Made by a program: the position numbers and the translations under genes
In this document: positions 62,723 through 64,000 of the stretch, piece after piece
Layout: every line of letters begins with the position of its first letter
Numbering within the stretch: position 1 is the stretch's first letter
Notes under the pieces: model-generated
The model's database searches: none
Seen by the model: the letters and a program-made list of their open reading frames with translations, nothing else
What the model was told of the DNA's origin: nothing
DNA from: JBNKDD01 sp050288085
GTDB taxonomy: Bacteria > Chloroflexota > Anaerolineae > Aggregatilineales > UBA3940
Direction: 5' to 3'
DNA: 64,000 nucleotides
Assembly (NCBI GenBank): GCA_050288085.1
Contig: JBNKDD010000002.1
Coordinates: 1 to 64,000, forward strand

Positions 62723-63112
62723 CTAATCGTCTATCGTTTGAACAGGTCCCATGCCAGGGCACGGCCACAGCGGACGCCCGGCAAAGGCAACACTATGTGC
62801 GAAACTCACGACGTTGCCGGTGTGCTCATAAGCAGCACTATGGCGGAAGAAGGCCTTCTCGCCATTTAGCTCATTGACAGGTGTCCCGGTTTCAACATCC
62901 ATCAAAAATTCACCGAGATAGCCTGCCTCATCAAGTTTAGCCTTGATCGCATCTTCACTGACCTGAGCCGGATCGTAAGTGATCTCGGCTGCATGAAAGC
63001 TGCTGCTGGCATACACATCCTCAACGCCGGCTATCTCTAATAGAATACGGCGAACTTCAAGTACATGGTGATCGCCATACATAGTTGGGAGGTCTAGACT
63101 TAGAGTCTCCAT
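62723..63112 (-). CDS. HMA-fold small protein at the head of the CODH/ACS operon
   Basis: 129 aa from ATG 63112 (GTG 63118 is an alternative start). Residues 1-68 show the heavy-metal-associated ferredoxin-like fold: METLSLDLPTMYGDHHVLEV, VRRILLEIAGVEDVYASSSF, AEITYDPAQVSEDAIKAKLD, EAGYLGEF. The CxxC of normal HMA domains is replaced by GDHH in the first loop, so metal binding, if any, would be through His/Asp. The C-terminal 60 residues hold an unusual tail (RPLWPCPGMGPVQ) with a single Cys. As the first gene before acsA it may act in metal (Ni) delivery or assembly; this is inference. Confidence 0.7.
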   Translation of the reverse strand: METLSLDLPTMYGDHHVLEVRRILLEIAGVEDVYASSSFHAAEITYDPAQVSEDAIKAKLDEAGYLGEFLMDVETGTPVNELNGEKAFFRHSAAYEHTGNVVSFAHSVAFAGRPLWPCPGMGPVQTIDD

Positions 63113-63118
63113 TTTCAC

Positions 63119-63393
63119 CTACCTTTTCTAGTTCTATAGGTCAAAAAAAACACAACTCGTGCGAGACTGCCTTGCCATAGGATGCATGGCTACTAGGTTG
63201 TAAAAGGGTGATGTTTGAGGAATTACTGGCTGTCAGCAGAAAACGCACGTTTTTCTTTGTCAAAAACAAAAAGGGTCGTCTAGTAAATAAGTCTAGAGTA
63301 TTGTCAGGTGAATTTGCAGTACCGGTCGTCACGACTCGGATGGTAATTTGTCATACAAAGATTGTGAATTCTATAACTATCTTTTACCTCTAC
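63119..63393. other. Intergenic region upstream of the CODH/ACS operon
   Basis: AT-rich, no ORF I consider real. On the minus strand CTGACA (at about 63301-63306) and TACTAG 16 bases further are a weak promoter candidate for the operon; TTGACA at 63259-63264 lacks a good -10. Nothing else recognised. Confidence 0.35.
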
Positions 63394-63422
63394 TTGCACC
63401 TTGAACCATAGGTTCATATAAT
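63394..63422 (+). promoter_or_regulatory. Promoter of the TetR gene
   Basis: TTGCAC (63394-63399), 17-base spacer, perfect TATAAT (63417-63422); the ATG of the regulator is 23 bases further. Confidence 0.65.
63402..63416. promoter_or_regulatory. Palindromic operator inside the TetR promoter
   Basis: TGAACC-ATA-GGTTCA is a perfect inverted repeat filling the spacer between -35 and -10. A further GGTTCA half-site lies at 63433-63438, 22 bases (two helical turns) away. This is a typical position for repression by the regulator's own gene product. Confidence 0.7.
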
Positions 63423-63444
63423 ATATTTAAGAGGTTCACAATAA

Positions 63445-64000
63445 ATGAATTTATCCGATTGGACACAGATACATATCCACATTCTTCAGTTGGAACAAGA
63501 AGGGCGCGTAACCCGCACATTCAGGCGGCTCGATCCAAACCGCCAGCAAGTAATACTCGCGGCAATCCTGGATGAGGCTATTGAAAAAGGGCCAACTGCA
63601 TTGAATATCAAGCAGGTTGCCAAACGGGCCGACGTTTCAGTTGGTTCACTTTATACCTACTTTTCAAACCGGGATGGCCTGCTGGAATTTACTATCGAGT
63701 TATGTACCCGGTACATCGTAGACGAATTTGACCGCTATCGCTCCATGTTGGCAGCCATGCCGCTCCGGGATGCGTTGGAGGCTTATCTAACCGGCGGCGT
63801 GGAATGGAGCCAGACCCAGGTTGGCTTGATACAGTTTTTTATGAAAGCAGCTTACCAGGGTGATCCCGCTTTACAAGAACGCCTGGTTCGCCCGGTGGCC
63901 GATACCATGCGGGAGATGGTGCACGAGATTCTTGCCCAGGCTGCCGAGCGGGGCGAAATTCGCAGCGACGTTGACCTGGATGCCTCCACCCGGTTAATTC
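63445..64000 (+). CDS. TetR/AcrR family regulator (3' end outside window)
   Basis: At least 185 aa visible, frame open at the right edge. After a 25-residue lead-in the TetR DNA-binding helices appear: RQQVILAAILDEAIEKGPTA, then IKQVAKRADVSVGSLYTYFS and NRDGLLEFTIELC. The ligand-binding domain (from about 75) is cut off. The ATG has GAGG about nine bases upstream. It is divergent from the CODH/ACS operon with a palindromic operator in its own promoter, so it is probably autoregulated; control of the operon is inferred from position. Confidence 0.85.
   Translation, partial: MNLSDWTQIHIHILQLEQEGRVTRTFRRLDPNRQQVILAAILDEAIEKGPTALNIKQVAKRADVSVGSLYTYFSNRDGLLEFTIELCTRYIVDEFDRYRSMLAAMPLRDALEAYLTGGVEWSQTQVGLIQFFMKAAYQGDPALQERLVRPVADTMREMVHEILAQAAERGEIRSDVDLDASTRLI

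Noticed and set aside
63208..63411. 67-codon plus-strand frame in the intergenic region before TetR
   Set aside because: No ribosome binding site; it overlaps the TetR promoter and operator, and has no family pattern.
1..64000. CRISPR arrays, tRNA or rRNA genes, insertion sequences, attachment sites
   Set aside because: None could be found by reading both strands; no regularly spaced repeats, transposase or integrase motifs were seen.

Overview
The window looks like a bacterial chromosome segment from the Chloroflexota, most likely an Anaerolineae-type anaerobe. Grounds are inferential. Several secreted or membrane proteins have Thr/Pro-rich linkers (repeated PTxTPT), which are typical of that group. 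GC content is moderate, codon use is uniform, and a bacterial-type Wood-Ljungdahl (CODH/ACS) gene cluster is present. I see no rRNA, tRNA, CRISPR array, insertion sequence, integrase or phage gene. Almost all genes are intact and compactly packed. The first gene (glycosyltransferase tail) and the last (TetR regulator) run off the ends.

Layout. 1-1.2 kb: glycosyltransferase end and a GntR/FadR-type regulator. 1.2-8.7 kb (minus strand): LCP protein, Nudix hydrolase, RimO, RodZ-like protein, ribosomal protein L9 and ClpC. 8.9-12.7 kb (minus): dnaX-ybaB-recR followed by a tandem pair of DUF3267 membrane metalloprotease-like genes; the second copy still carries a remnant of the recR 3' end. 12.8-16.9 kb: response regulator, M20 peptidase, two membrane proteins of unknown function. 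17-21 kb (plus): tsaB, rimI, phosphoglucose/phosphomannose isomerase, methyltransferase, inositol-monophosphatase-like protein. 21-27 kb: small hypothetical, phospholipase-D-like protein, PAS histidine kinase, HerA-like ATPase. 27.2-31.3 kb: a phenylalanine T-box leader followed by pheS-pheT. 31.3-39.7 kb (minus): transglutaminase-like membrane protein, double-domain ALDH16-like aldehyde dehydrogenase, recN, zinc-finger membrane protein, NAD kinase. 39.9-49 kb (plus): HD hydrolase, a probable selenoprotein of the SelW/Rdx family read through an in-frame TGA, beta-propeller lipoprotein, beta-helix protein, Nudix, O-antigen-ligase-like and DUF2723 membrane proteins, DegV.

49-63 kb (minus) is the metabolic centrepiece. 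In transcription order it holds: an HMA-fold small protein, CODH (acsA/cooS), acetyl-CoA synthase (acsB), a CBS-domain protein, the corrinoid protein subunits acsD and acsC, an unrecognised small Cys-containing ORF, the corrinoid activator RACo, methyltransferase acsE and a terminator. After the terminator come a MetV-MetF fusion, another terminator, and two CooC-type maturation ATPases. Together these encode the methyl-transfer, CO2/CO reduction and acetyl-CoA assembly steps, plus metal insertion and corrinoid reactivation. A divergent TetR gene with a perfect palindrome inside its promoter stands at the head of the cluster and may control it.

The strongest unusual observations are the SelW-like selenoprotein with its SECIS-like hairpin, the accessory small proteins embedded in the CODH/ACS operon, the TetR operator, the MetV-MetF fusion, and the duplication scar between recR and the DUF3267 pair.
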